Shown here: one piece after another, positions 35,573 to 44,352 of the stretch | How the letters are laid out: every line of letters begins with the position of its first letter | How positions within the stretch are numbered: the first letter of the stretch is position 1 | Assembly (NCBI GenBank): GCA_030679955.1 | Contig: JAUXSF010000041.1 | Span: 97,497-161,496, forward strand | Direction: 5' to 3' | Length of the DNA stretch: 64,000 nucleotides | Source: Chlamydiales bacterium | Lineage (GTDB): Bacteria; Chlamydiota; Chlamydiia; Chlamydiales; JAJFMA01 | Notes under the pieces: model-generated | What the model was told of the DNA's origin: nothing | Database searches by the model: none | Seen by the model: the letters and a program-made list of their open reading frames with translations, nothing else | Program-made: the position numbers and the translations under genes

Positions 35573-37657
35573 ATGGATAAAATACCGTCATTTAACCCCA
35601 CTATCTCTCCCACCTTAACAATTAATAGTGATGCTCATATTTCTGACAGAGCAACCAGTACACGTGCGACGTCAACGGCGACATCCAGCTTAACACCCTA
35701 TCTTGAACCTTCTGGAAATCCAGACTATACAGCCACGCAACTCACGAGCGACATTGCTTCGATTCAAGTAGTGCGCACCACGCTGCATAGCGACGAGACA
35801 GTGTCAACAAATCCCGTTCCGCAGCTGCCTCCCAAAGAAGCGAAGGACTTTAATCTTCTTTGTGCACGATTGGAGGCAAGCAGTCTTTTCTATCCCTGCA
35901 AACGTGTCATCGATGCTGTTTATATGTATACAAACGAAATATATACCAAAGTCGCTGATCGAAACTCGCTATTGGTTACGCCTGCACGATTCACTACTAG
36001 ACTAGCTCAGTTTAGATGCTTGATAGGAGCGATGAGCCAATCGAATGATTTCACCCAACTTCAAGGAAAAATAGAGCGAGACAGCATTCAGGACCTGATC
36101 ACCGCCATGCGGGCTACCAAGAGTGCGATAGAAAAACGGTTTACAAGCAGAACACCGCCAAAGGCAAGACGCATGGCGACTCAGGATACAGACGAGCTTA
36201 TTTTTGTATTGGAGCTTCTGCAGAAATTAATGCTCTCAGAGGTCGGTCAACGAGCATTAAGCCGAAAGTACGATACTAATATCGGCGCACATTCGAAGAT
36301 GGAATTAGCAGACCTAGCTTCGTCAATCAATTTTCGGTTAACTTTGCTGCTCGATCTTATGAACCCAACGAATTTACAAGGGCCTCTTCAACCTGCGGCT
36401 GAACTTTTTAAAAAACATCTTCCACTCTTTAAAGATCTTAGTCTGGCAATAAGCGAAGCGCTTGATTCAAAAAATAAAATGGGATTACGCGAAGCGCATG
36501 AGAAACTTGTAAGCCTCCTAAAGGACTTTAAGGCAGAGCAGTCGCCAGAAATCCGTGTGATTACCAGAGGACGTCTTGCCTTTCACAACTCAACGGTAGA
36601 ACTCTCTAAGCTCATTGGAACGGCCTCAACGGCTCTCGATGCGGAAACTGGTGACATTACTTACTATACGAATCGCCTGAAACTGATCAATCAAGCTGGA
36701 ACTCTCTCAGATCTTTTCTCCCTAATAAACTGGTCCAAACTAGCCGAAACAACGGAGAGTGGCAGATCATTGTCACATCATCTTCAACCCTTATGCCAAA
36801 CCTTTATTCAGCAGTGGACACGAATGAGTAGCGATTCTAAGCTTGCAGATGCGCCTAAAAGACTTGAGGACGCAAGAGAAGACGTCAATCCTATTGACCT
36901 ATACAAGACATATCATAAGAGCGTAAAGCTGGCTGACGCTCTGTTAACAGTTATTGAAACGGCTACAAAATATGCGTCAGATGGACATACAAGAATGTTC
37001 TCCGAGGTCTTCTTTAATTCGATAAATAACCTGCTACCTTTCTTGAATGAAGAAGCTCCAGGGTCGGTGGGCGAAGAGAATTCGTCAGTAACACCCAAGC
37101 CTCAAAGTATAAAGGCCCGCAAGGCTAAGAAACGAAAAGGCCCTAAGTCTGTGCCAAAGACGAAAAAAGTCATTGAGCAAACAACGCTACACCGCCAACC
37201 AGTTGAGCCTTTGTTTGAAGATGAGGAGGCGCTAACTGCCTATGTTACAGACTATCTTATAGTCCCGGAAGTAAGCGAAGAAGAGGATCAAATGGAAGTT
37301 CCTGCAGAAGCGCCACCGAAAATCCCAACACCTATAAAAACGAAAAAAACCGGCAAACCCAGGCCGGCCAAGCCCGCTGTAAAAAAATCCGTCGAAGGTC
37401 GTACACACAAAAAAGCTGCTCCCATTATTGGATTTTCCGGCAAAGCACGTAAAGTCGAGAGAGTGATTGAGATTTTGCGCCAAAACAACTTTCATCTAGT
37501 TAGGCAAAAGGGCAGTCATGCCACAATGTACAACCCTGCGACGAATAAATCAGTGACAGTACCTATCCATGATAAACCAGTGTGCAGACGCGCGGCGAGG
37601 AGAATTAGCGACCTACTAAGTGAACATAATGATGGAAACGACCAAAGAAGTAGGTAA
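35573..37657 (+). CDS. Candidate effector with C-terminal HicA-like domain
   Basis: The 694-aa protein has three zones. Residues 1-85 are Ser/Thr-rich and disordered. Residues about 90-520 are helical, of no recognised family. Residues about 525-615 are very Lys/Pro-rich (KARKAKKRKGPKSVPKTKK, TKKTGKPRPAKPAVKKS), resembling nuclear-localisation or histone-tail sequence. The end, about 618-690, is a HicA-type domain: GFSGKARKVERVIEILRQNN, then HLVRQKGSHATMYNP with the catalytic-type His at about 649, then SVTVPIHDKPVCRRAARRI. HicA is normally a free ~60-80 aa mRNA interferase paired with HicB; no hicB is adjacent. A secreted RNA-targeting protein is an inference. The start has GAGGAATACT upstream. 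Confidence 0.75.
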   Translation: MDKIPSFNPTISPTLTINSDAHISDRATSTRATSTATSSLTPYLEPSGNPDYTATQLTSDIASIQVVRTTLHSDETVSTNPVPQLPPKEAKDFNLLCARLEASSLFYPCKRVIDAVYMYTNEIYTKVADRNSLLVTPARFTTRLAQFRCLIGAMSQSNDFTQLQGKIERDSIQDLITAMRATKSAIEKRFTSRTPPKARRMATQDTDELIFVLELLQKLMLSEVGQRALSRKYDTNIGAHSKMELADLASSINFRLTLLLDLMNPTNLQGPLQPAAELFKKHLPLFKDLSLAISEALDSKNKMGLREAHEKLVSLLKDFKAEQSPEIRVITRGRLAFHNSTVELSKLIGTASTALDAETGDITYYTNRLKLINQAGTLSDLFSLINWSKLAETTESGRSLSHHLQPLCQTFIQQWTRMSSDSKLADAPKRLEDAREDVNPIDLYKTYHKSVKLADALLTVIETATKYASDGHTRMFSEVFFNSINNLLPFLNEEAPGSVGEENSSVTPKPQSIKARKAKKRKGPKSVPKTKKVIEQTTLHRQPVEPLFEDEEALTAYVTDYLIVPEVSEEEDQMEVPAEAPPKIPTPIKTKKTGKPRPAKPAVKKSVEGRTHKKAAPIIGFSGKARKVERVIEILRQNNFHLVRQKGSHATMYNPATNKSVTVPIHDKPVCRRAARRISDLLSEHNDGNDQRSR

Positions 37658-37670
37658 ACAGTTTCCGAAG

Positions 37671-38663
37671 TTAATAACCGAATACGCGCTGACGCAGGGC
37701 AGGAACAAAACGATCCATGATGCGATCTTCCACGCGATTCATAGATTCTAAACAAGTGTTAATTTCACCCGGCGTCATCATACGCCCCTCCCACTTGGCT
37801 CTACGCGGCACCTTTATGTTTACAAAATAGTCTTCATCGCGCGTCCAATAATGGTTGATGCGTAACCGGTTAATCTGCACAGGTTGGTGAGGGCCGCCTT
37901 TACCGTTAGTCGTGATGTCACAATAGCCTGGCTTGTAGTGAGCCCCGTGAACACAATAGCGGGCTACTTTATGTGGCTTGCATATCGACTTTACTTGGCG
38001 GTTCCATACATCATCGAATGGCATTTTCAAGACCATGGATTCAGTGAGGAGCTTATCAGGCGCCAACTTGTGAATCCATGAGGTGCCATAGAACTGCCAA
38101 AAAACCATAATCCCTCCAATACGAGAGTCTTTGTCATAGGGGCGCAATAGAGAGCAGAGATCAGACTTATCGATAGGTATAATAAACTCATCGACATCAA
38201 CAACTGCCAACCAGAGCGTCTCTCCAATAGACTTCTTCACACAGTGATTGTAAACAGCTTCCTGGATCACTGTTAAATTTTCTTCCCAAGGAGTTGGCCA
38301 ATCGATCAACTCCACAATACCTTCATCAATGTAAGGCAGCAGAATTTCGAAATAGTCATCTTCACTGTTGTTATTATAGAGGTAGAAATGCTGCACACCT
38401 ACGAGTCGATGAAATTCGAGCCACTCTTTTAGCCAAGGTCCCTCGTTCTGAAATACGGCGCAAATAGAAAGGTAGTACGGACACATGGCTTCATTGACAC
38501 CTTCAATTACTCTACCCTTTCGAGTATCATTATACCTGGCAGCTGAAAAGCCCGAAAACACAAGACTGATTGCCAGTGTTAATAATAGAAGGAACGCGCG
38601 AAAATGACCTTTAATTCTAAGCACAGCTATCCTAAAAAGTTGATTTGGCAAACACAATATCAT
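37671..38663 (-). CDS. Membrane-anchored glycosyltransferase, GT92-like
   Basis: The 330-aa protein has an N-terminal hydrophobic anchor (FRAFLLLLTLAISLVFSGFSA). A catalytic domain of the GT92/DUF23 (Glyco_tranf_2_4) type follows: SICAVFQNEGPWLKEWLEFH, HFYLYNNNSEDDYFE, the metal-binding DVDEFI, and NHYWTRDEDYFVNIKVPRR near the end. It would transfer a sugar at or outside the membrane; donor and acceptor are unknown. ATG 38663 lacks a ribosome binding site. GTG at about 38624 has AGGAT upstream and still leaves the anchor. It converges with the HicA-fusion gene, 13 bases apart. Confidence 0.8.
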   Translation of the reverse strand: MILCLPNQLFRIAVLRIKGHFRAFLLLLTLAISLVFSGFSAARYNDTRKGRVIEGVNEAMCPYYLSICAVFQNEGPWLKEWLEFHRLVGVQHFYLYNNNSEDDYFEILLPYIDEGIVELIDWPTPWEENLTVIQEAVYNHCVKKSIGETLWLAVVDVDEFIIPIDKSDLCSLLRPYDKDSRIGGIMVFWQFYGTSWIHKLAPDKLLTESMVLKMPFDDVWNRQVKSICKPHKVARYCVHGAHYKPGYCDITTNGKGGPHQPVQINRLRINHYWTRDEDYFVNIKVPRRAKWEGRMMTPGEINTCLESMNRVEDRIMDRFVPALRQRVFGY

Positions 38664-38691
38664 TCAAATTAATTTTCACTCAAAATATTTT

Positions 38692-38720
38692 GTGACAGTA
38701 CAAATGGCGTGTGTTAGGAT
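38692..38720 (+). promoter_or_regulatory. Possible promoter of the NTT gene
   Basis: GTGACA (38692-38697), 17 bases and TAGGAT (38715-38720), with a TG just before the -10, would start transcription just upstream of the ATG at 38738 or 38756. Confidence 0.35.
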
Positions 38721-38737
38721 GCCTGCTTTTTATTTAA

Positions 38738-40165
38738 ATGTCGGAAACGGCCCCTATGCATCTTTTCAAACAGAGAGTCCCCAAGAAAGACTGGTTAATG
38801 ACCATCGTTTTTTTCCTCATCTGCCTCATTCACAATGTGCTATTCAATATGAAAGATGCTTTGATGGTTACAACCAAAGGTGCGGGGGCAGAGGCCATAC
38901 CTTTCATCCAACTATGGCTGCTGCTACCAATCACAATTGCAGCGGCAGCGTGGATCAGAAGTCTGTTCTTGAGAAAGGGTGTTGAAAAAGCTTTCTATCG
39001 TGTCTTCATGTTCTTCATGATCTTCTTCGTCGTCTTTGCCTTTTTCCTGTACCCTTTTGGCGATATCATTCAGCCGCATCAACTAGCGGAAGAGTGGGCA
39101 GTCGCCCTTCCACAAGGGTTCAAAGGAGCTATCATCACTGTGCGATTCTGGACTCTGTCGTTACTCTTTATCGTAGGAGAGCTTTGGACAAGCCTGATCA
39201 CTGCCGTGCTATTTTGGGCCATAGCTAACGAAATCACCCTGCTGAATAATGCGCAAAATTCCTACTCATTAATACGACTTGGTGGTGCTTGCGGAGCCAT
39301 TTTCGGCGGGCTTACTCCCCTCATGATAGGCTGGATACCTTCCAACCTTACGGTATATTCTCTGTTAGCCATCATCATCATCCTATGCACAATCACGCTA
39401 ATCTTAGTGCGACACCTGATAAAGCATATGCTGGACAAAGATGTTGCGACCAGACTTAGAAAAGCTGTCATCATAGTGAGCGACAGCAGCAAAACACAGC
39501 TTCGCAACATCACGCGTTCACCCTACTTACTATGCCTAATGGTCATGGTATTTGGATACAACCTCTCGATGAACTTGTTCGAGCTAGTATGGAAGACACA
39601 GCTACAAGAAGTCTACCCCTCCTTTACCTCTTACAACATGTTTTTGGGGCACTCCTCAACAGCCTGCGGTATTATAACCATTCTGTTCACTCTGGTCACA
39701 CCATGGATTATCAACAATTTTGGCTGGAGCCGCGCAGCATTCGTCAGCCCTTTACTTCAGCTAGTTTGTATTGGATCGTTCTTCGGCGTCTTACTGTTCG
39801 GTCATTGGCTACCTTGGGATTCAACCACAGTAGCCAATGTCGCCATCATTCTAGGTGCGATTCAATATAGCGCAGGCCGCGCAACCAAACATTCCATATT
39901 TGATGTCACTAAAGATATGGCTTTCATTCCACTGGACTCCGATGTTAAAGCCTGCGGAAAACCAGCGGTCGACGGTCTTGGATCCACTGGAGGACGTTCT
40001 GCCGCTGCTGTCGTTCATCAAACCATACTATTCTCGTTGGGCAGCATAGGAGCCGGCATACCCATAGTATCACTGTTGGTCGTAGCGACTCTATTTGTCT
40101 GGCTGGAAGCGACACAATCACTATCCGTGCGATTCCGCGGCCTCGTCGCGCAAAAAGCAACATGA
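38738..40165 (+). CDS. NTT family nucleotide transporter (Tlc/Npt type)
   Basis: The 475-aa polytopic membrane protein belongs to the ATP/ADP translocase family of chlamydiae, rickettsiae and plastids. The first helix region has NMKDALMVTTKGAGAEAIPFIQLWLLLPITI, matching the KDALxV-x-GAGAExIPF signature. Later blocks are GELWTSLITAVLFWAIANEI and DVTKDMAFIPLDSDVKACGKPAVD. Around 11-12 helices are visible. Members exchange host ATP for ADP or import nucleotides; the substrate cannot be read here. GGAAACG lies before the in-frame ATG at 38756, which may be the true start. It is direct evidence for an intracellular lifestyle. Confidence 0.93.
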   Translation: MSETAPMHLFKQRVPKKDWLMTIVFFLICLIHNVLFNMKDALMVTTKGAGAEAIPFIQLWLLLPITIAAAAWIRSLFLRKGVEKAFYRVFMFFMIFFVVFAFFLYPFGDIIQPHQLAEEWAVALPQGFKGAIITVRFWTLSLLFIVGELWTSLITAVLFWAIANEITLLNNAQNSYSLIRLGGACGAIFGGLTPLMIGWIPSNLTVYSLLAIIIILCTITLILVRHLIKHMLDKDVATRLRKAVIIVSDSSKTQLRNITRSPYLLCLMVMVFGYNLSMNLFELVWKTQLQEVYPSFTSYNMFLGHSSTACGIITILFTLVTPWIINNFGWSRAAFVSPLLQLVCIGSFFGVLLFGHWLPWDSTTVANVAIILGAIQYSAGRATKHSIFDVTKDMAFIPLDSDVKACGKPAVDGLGSTGGRSAAAVVHQTILFSLGSIGAGIPIVSLLVVATLFVWLEATQSLSVRFRGLVAQKAT

Positions 40166-40177
40166 TCTGAGAAGAGG

Positions 40178-40251
40178 AATTCAACGCAAAGGCGCAGAGG
40201 CGCCAAGAGGAACTTTCCCTTTTTCGCGCCTTCGCGCCTTTGCGTTGAATT
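40178..40251. repeat. Palindromic GCAAAGGCGC repeat, possible terminator
   Basis: AATTCAACGCAAAGGCGC (40178-40195) and its exact inverse (40234-40251) flank degenerate copies of the same motif. It matches the outer arms of the 3.5-kb element and the run at 5.3 kb. It lies between the NTT gene and nqrB, and may stop the NTT transcript. Confidence 0.7.
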
Positions 40252-40291
40252 TCTTCCCGAGAAGATAACCTTGATATAGCTAAGTTTTCCC

Positions 40292-40319
40292 TTGCATTTT
40301 GGAAGGGTATACTTAAAAT
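40292..40319 (+). promoter_or_regulatory. Possible nqr operon promoter
   Basis: TTGCAT (40292-40297), 16 bases and TAAAAT (40314-40319), 36 bases before the nqrB ATG. Plausible by pattern and position only. Confidence 0.4.
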
Positions 40320-40355
40320 TGGATCAGCTATCATTTTATTTCAAATCGCCGAATT

Positions 40356-41885
40356 ATGCTTAGAAAAATTCTCGACTATCAGTTGTCTCTAGTGGAAAAG
40401 GGTAAGCCCCTCCATGTGATTCATCCCCTCATCACCGCGATGGACACGTTTCTTTATGAAGCGCCTCTGGTGACTAGACGTGGACCACATATCCGCGATG
40501 CTGTGGATATCAAGCGTTGGATGACTGTAGTCATTATCGCACTTATTCCATGCATCCTAATGGCCATCTGGAATAGTGGGGTGCAATCCTTCGTATACTC
40601 CAGCGGTGACTTTCATCTTATGGAAGAATATCTGACAGAATCTGTGACTTTTGATGGCTATGTGGATTTTGTCACTAAAGATAACCGATGGCTCACCATT
40701 CTTAAACTCGGAGCCATGGCTTTTCTACCAATCATGTTCATCTCCTATGCCGTCGGAGGCCTCTGCGAAGGTATCATCGCCGTCATTCGCGGCCATGATA
40801 TCGCTGAAGGTTTTTTAGTTACAGGTATGCTCTATCCGCTAATTCTGCCCTCCACAATACCGTACTGGATGGCTGCAGTCGGCGTTGCCGCAGGCGTAAT
40901 CCTAGGCAAGGAGCTATTTGGAGGCACGGGCATGAACATCATGAACCCAGCCTTGGTCTGTCGCGCCTTCTTATTCTTTACCTTTCCAGGTCGTATGACA
41001 GGCTTTGTGTGGGCTGGAACCAATCCTACAGTAGTACGTGAAAGCCTTGTTAAGATGAACCAAGATGCCGGCACAACAGCTCTGGATGGCTACTCACAGG
41101 CTACTCCCCTGGCATTACTTAACGTTAGCCATGATATCAAGCGCGTTCATGTCGATGCCATAGCCACAAATAACCTTGGCAAGGAAGTCGGCACCATTGA
41201 TGTCATCGATAAACAATTTGGCCAATGGAATACTGCCACAAACGCCAACGCAACCTTGGGCGAACTCTCAAGTGACCAAATGCAGAGTTTTGTCACAACA
41301 CCTTTTGCAGACGGTGGTTTGGGCCTATCCCCCGGATCTTATGAAGATGCCTACCACTTCTCCGCCGTTAAGTTTGGCATAGGTCATAGTGCTGATGGCA
41401 ACCTCTTCTTCGGCGATAGACTAGACAGCATGGGCTCATCCTCCGTTCTCGCATGTTTGATCGGCGCTTTTATCCTGATATACACGCGCGTAGGATCTTG
41501 GAGAACAATGCTGGCAGTACTACTAGGAGCTTTTGCCACCGCCAACTTGTTTGAAATCGGCTCTCATTTCTTTGGCACCAATAACGGCGCTTGGAACCCT
41601 GCGCAATTTGACATCCCTGCCTACAAACACCTATTGCTCGGTGGCCTGGCTTTCGGCCTGGTCTTTATGGCTACAGATCCCGTCTCCTCTCCCGCAACAC
41701 ATGCAGGAATGTGGATATATGGAATATTAATAGGACTCATTACTATCGTGATCCGTGTGATCAATCCCGCATACCCGGAAGGCGTGATGTTGGCCATTCT
41801 ACTAGGTAACGTCGCCGCTCCATTGATTGATCACTATGCCGCTCAATACGAAAGGAGCAGGAGGCCGCGACGTGTCACAGCCTAG
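40356..41885 (+). CDS. nqrB: Na+-translocating NADH:quinone reductase subunit B
   Basis: The 509-aa membrane subunit holds a covalent FMN and part of the sodium and quinone path. It begins MLRKILDYQLSLVEKGKPLH and has many helices (WMTVVIIALIPCILMAIW, PYWMAAVGVAAGVILGKELFGGTGMNIMNPALV). The flavin-linked Thr is in the SQAT-PLALL block (the usual S-x-A-T). A longer than usual soluble insertion lies near residues 230-330. It starts the order B-C-D-E. As in Chlamydia, A and F are elsewhere. Confidence 0.95.
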   Translation: MLRKILDYQLSLVEKGKPLHVIHPLITAMDTFLYEAPLVTRRGPHIRDAVDIKRWMTVVIIALIPCILMAIWNSGVQSFVYSSGDFHLMEEYLTESVTFDGYVDFVTKDNRWLTILKLGAMAFLPIMFISYAVGGLCEGIIAVIRGHDIAEGFLVTGMLYPLILPSTIPYWMAAVGVAAGVILGKELFGGTGMNIMNPALVCRAFLFFTFPGRMTGFVWAGTNPTVVRESLVKMNQDAGTTALDGYSQATPLALLNVSHDIKRVHVDAIATNNLGKEVGTIDVIDKQFGQWNTATNANATLGELSSDQMQSFVTTPFADGGLGLSPGSYEDAYHFSAVKFGIGHSADGNLFFGDRLDSMGSSSVLACLIGAFILIYTRVGSWRTMLAVLLGAFATANLFEIGSHFFGTNNGAWNPAQFDIPAYKHLLLGGLAFGLVFMATDPVSSPATHAGMWIYGILIGLITIVIRVINPAYPEGVMLAILLGNVAAPLIDHYAAQYERSRRPRRVTA

Positions 41886-42789
41886 ACAGTTTACCGATCG
41901 CTCCACAATCATCTTTATGGTAGTCCTCAGCGTAACCTGCGCAGTAATCCTTTCCGCGTTGGCTAGTGCTCTAAAGGAACCACAAGAAATTGCTAGAGAA
42001 ATCTATCGCAGCAAACAAATGCTCGTAGCCGCCCAAGTCTATAGCCTCGATGGTCATTACTTCCAGATCGAAGACAAAGAGGGTAAATACATCCCTGCTA
42101 AGTACACAGAAGGCGGAGTGCTCGTTCCTGGTGCAGCAACAGACTTGGCAACACAAGATCAGATTCTAGATATCTACCGACGACGTATTCGCTCCTATCT
42201 AGTCAATAAGGAAGGCAAACTCGAAACCTTTCAGGACGCCGGATTAAATGAAGCCAACTATACCAAAGAATTCAAGAAGCGCGGATATTACGTTCAACCT
42301 CTGAAGCTAATCTACAAGCTACTGCCCAACCCAACGAAACCTGATGACACATCGATCGACAATGAGGTAGCTGGTTACATTATCCCTGTTAACGGATATG
42401 GGCTATGGGACGCCATCTACGGCTATCTGGCGATTAAACCAGACGGCATCACCGTTCTTGGCATCTCTTGGTATGAACAAAAAGAGACTCCGGGTCTTGG
42501 AGCCAACATCTCCGAATCACCATGGCAAAGTCTCTTTCCTGGGAAAAAGATCTTTCAGATGGCTACCAATGCTGCAGATACCAACTTTGAACTTGCGCCG
42601 ATTGGCATTACTGTTGTACGAGGTAAAGTATCTGAAGTGTATGGAGATGGCCCAAAAGCACAAAGTGCCGTGGACGGCATGGCTGGAGCTACCTTAACAG
42701 GCAATGGTGTTACCACTGCCTATAAAGATGTTCTGGAAGCTTATCGACCTTTCCTTGTGGCTGTACACGAAAAGTATGAAAAAAAATAA
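41872..42789 (+). CDS. nqrC: Na+-translocating NADH:quinone reductase subunit C
   Basis: NqrC carries the second covalent FMN and one membrane anchor. GTG 41872 is chosen as start because GGAGG lies seven bases upstream, giving 305 aa and an overlap of 14 bases with nqrB. An upstream ATG at 41827 has no ribosome binding site. The anchor is STIIFMVVLSVTCAVILSALA. Near the end, DGMAGATLTGNGVT matches the SGAT flavinylation motif with its Thr. The protein follows nqrB and precedes nqrD by 21 bases. Confidence 0.93.
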   Translation: MSQPRQFTDRSTIIFMVVLSVTCAVILSALASALKEPQEIAREIYRSKQMLVAAQVYSLDGHYFQIEDKEGKYIPAKYTEGGVLVPGAATDLATQDQILDIYRRRIRSYLVNKEGKLETFQDAGLNEANYTKEFKKRGYYVQPLKLIYKLLPNPTKPDDTSIDNEVAGYIIPVNGYGLWDAIYGYLAIKPDGITVLGISWYEQKETPGLGANISESPWQSLFPGKKIFQMATNAADTNFELAPIGITVVRGKVSEVYGDGPKAQSAVDGMAGATLTGNGVTTAYKDVLEAYRPFLVAVHEKYEKK

Positions 42790-42810
42790 GTCTTAGTTAG
42801 CGGAGCGCAA

Positions 42811-43443
42811 ATGGCTGAAACAATGCCAACTAAAAAGTACTTTACAGAGCAGTTGCTATCAGGCAACCAAGTTCTAGTGGCCATATTAGGCATCTGCTCG
42901 GCGCTAGGCGTTACTAACCGCCTGTCCGTTGCCATTACCATGGGTCTATCCGTGACCTTTGTCACCGGCTTTTCATCACTCTTTGTATCATTGCTACGAA
43001 ACTACACGCCCGACAGCGTTAGGATGATTACACAGCTAGCCATTATCTCGGTCTTTGTAATCGTCATCGACCAATTTCTGCAGGCGTATTTTTTCGACAT
43101 TTCTAACGTGCTAAGCGTTTTCGTCGGCCTGATTATCACCAATTGCATCGTAATGGGTCGAACAGAAAGCATGGCTAAGAACGTGCCACCACTTCCCGCC
43201 TTTTTGGATGGCATTGGAGCTGGTCTTGGTTACGCCATCGTGCTTTTTATCGTTGGACTTATCCGCGAACTATTTGGCTTTGGCGAAATCCTTAACCACC
43301 GCGTAGTCCCTTCATCCTGGTATGCAACCGCAGCTCACCCAGATCTCTATGATAACTGGGCACTGATGGTCACGCCACCAGCCGCCTTTTTCATCCTGGG
43401 TATGATGATTTGGTTAGTAAATTTAACTAGAAAGAACACTTAA
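42811..43443 (+). CDS. nqrD: Na+-translocating NADH:quinone reductase subunit D
   Basis: The 210-aa integral membrane subunit has six helices and the paired half-structure of NqrD/RnfE. Recognisable blocks are [23 protein letters not shown] and [39 protein letters not shown], which includes the conserved cysteine (TNC) near the centre of the membrane. With NqrE it forms the Na+/electron channel and holds an iron site. AGCGGAG precedes the start. Confidence 0.95.
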   Translation: MAETMPTKKYFTEQLLSGNQVLVAILGICSALGVTNRLSVAITMGLSVTFVTGFSSLFVSLLRNYTPDSVRMITQLAIISVFVIVIDQFLQAYFFDISNVLSVFVGLIITNCIVMGRTESMAKNVPPLPAFLDGIGAGLGYAIVLFIVGLIRELFGFGEILNHRVVPSSWYATAAHPDLYDNWALMVTPPAAFFILGMMIWLVNLTRKNT

Positions 43444-43458
43444 GAAGGTCAATCAACT

Positions 43459-44187
43459 ATGTGGATGGGTAACTACGAGCCGATGAACTTGGTTGGCCTG
43501 CTGATGCAATCCGTGTTGATCGAGAACTTCCTCTTGGCCAACTTCCTAGGCATGTGCACGTACCTTGCTTGCTCTAACAAACTCTCAACAGCCAATGGTC
43601 TGGGCTTTGCCGTCGTCATCGTAATTACCGTTTCTGGCTTCCTAAACTGGATCGTTCACCAGTTTGTCACCGGCGACAACGCACTGTCTTGGCTGTCAGC
43701 ATTTGGACTGAACACTCAACACATTAACTTGCGATTCCTAGAGTTTCTGATTTTCATCTCGGTAATTGCAGGCTTTGTGCAGGTGCTGGAAATCGCCATC
43801 GATAAGTTTTCTCCCAGCCTATATATGGCGCTGGGTATGTACCTTCCCCTAATCACTGTTAACTGCGCTATCTTGGGTGCCCACCTATTCGCCGTTACGC
43901 GCGACTATCCCGGCGTACCTTTCCAAGTATACGTATTCGGCTCTGGTGTAGGTTGGTGGCTCGCCATCGCCTTAATTGCCGCCATTCGAGAAAAGCTACG
44001 TGTTTCCAACGTTCCAAAAGGACTAGAGGGTATGGGCATTACCTTCATCATGACAGGCCTTATGTCTATGGCCTTTATGGGCTTTACAGGCATCAAGCTA
44101 GCCAACCCAACGGGTGGTGACGCCAAAGCCACACACCAAGAGGTTGAAACAACCTCTATTAACGCCCCGGAACCTTCGGAAGCATAA
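43459..44187 (+). CDS. nqrE: Na+-translocating NADH:quinone reductase subunit E
   Basis: The 242-aa membrane subunit pairs with NqrD. NFLLANFLGMCTYLACSNKLSTANGLG and MYLPLITVNCAILGAHLFAVTRDY carry the conserved cysteines of the NqrD/E iron centre. The C-terminal 25 residues are a soluble tail with no counterpart in short homologues (NPTGGDAKATHQEVETTS). It is 15 bases after nqrD and the last gene before a clear hairpin terminator. Confidence 0.95.
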   Translation: MWMGNYEPMNLVGLLMQSVLIENFLLANFLGMCTYLACSNKLSTANGLGFAVVIVITVSGFLNWIVHQFVTGDNALSWLSAFGLNTQHINLRFLEFLIFISVIAGFVQVLEIAIDKFSPSLYMALGMYLPLITVNCAILGAHLFAVTRDYPGVPFQVYVFGSGVGWWLAIALIAAIREKLRVSNVPKGLEGMGITFIMTGLMSMAFMGFTGIKLANPTGGDAKATHQEVETTSINAPEPSEA

Positions 44188-44224
44188 CCACCCTCAGATT
44201 CCTTCTTTAACCTCACGATTGTTT

Positions 44225-44262
44225 CATAGAATAATCACGTTATTCTATGACTTTTACTCTTT
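44225..44262 (+). terminator. nqr operon terminator
   Basis: CATAGAATAA (44225-44234), loop TCACG and TTATTCTATG (44240-44249) form a perfect 10-base stem followed by the T-rich ACTTTTACTCTTT. Confidence 0.65.
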
Positions 44263-44352
44263 GATATTACCAAACTAAGTAATGCTACTTGTTTTTTATC
44301 CATTTGATTATTAGAAATATATTATAATTAAATAAAAAACAATGGTTATATT

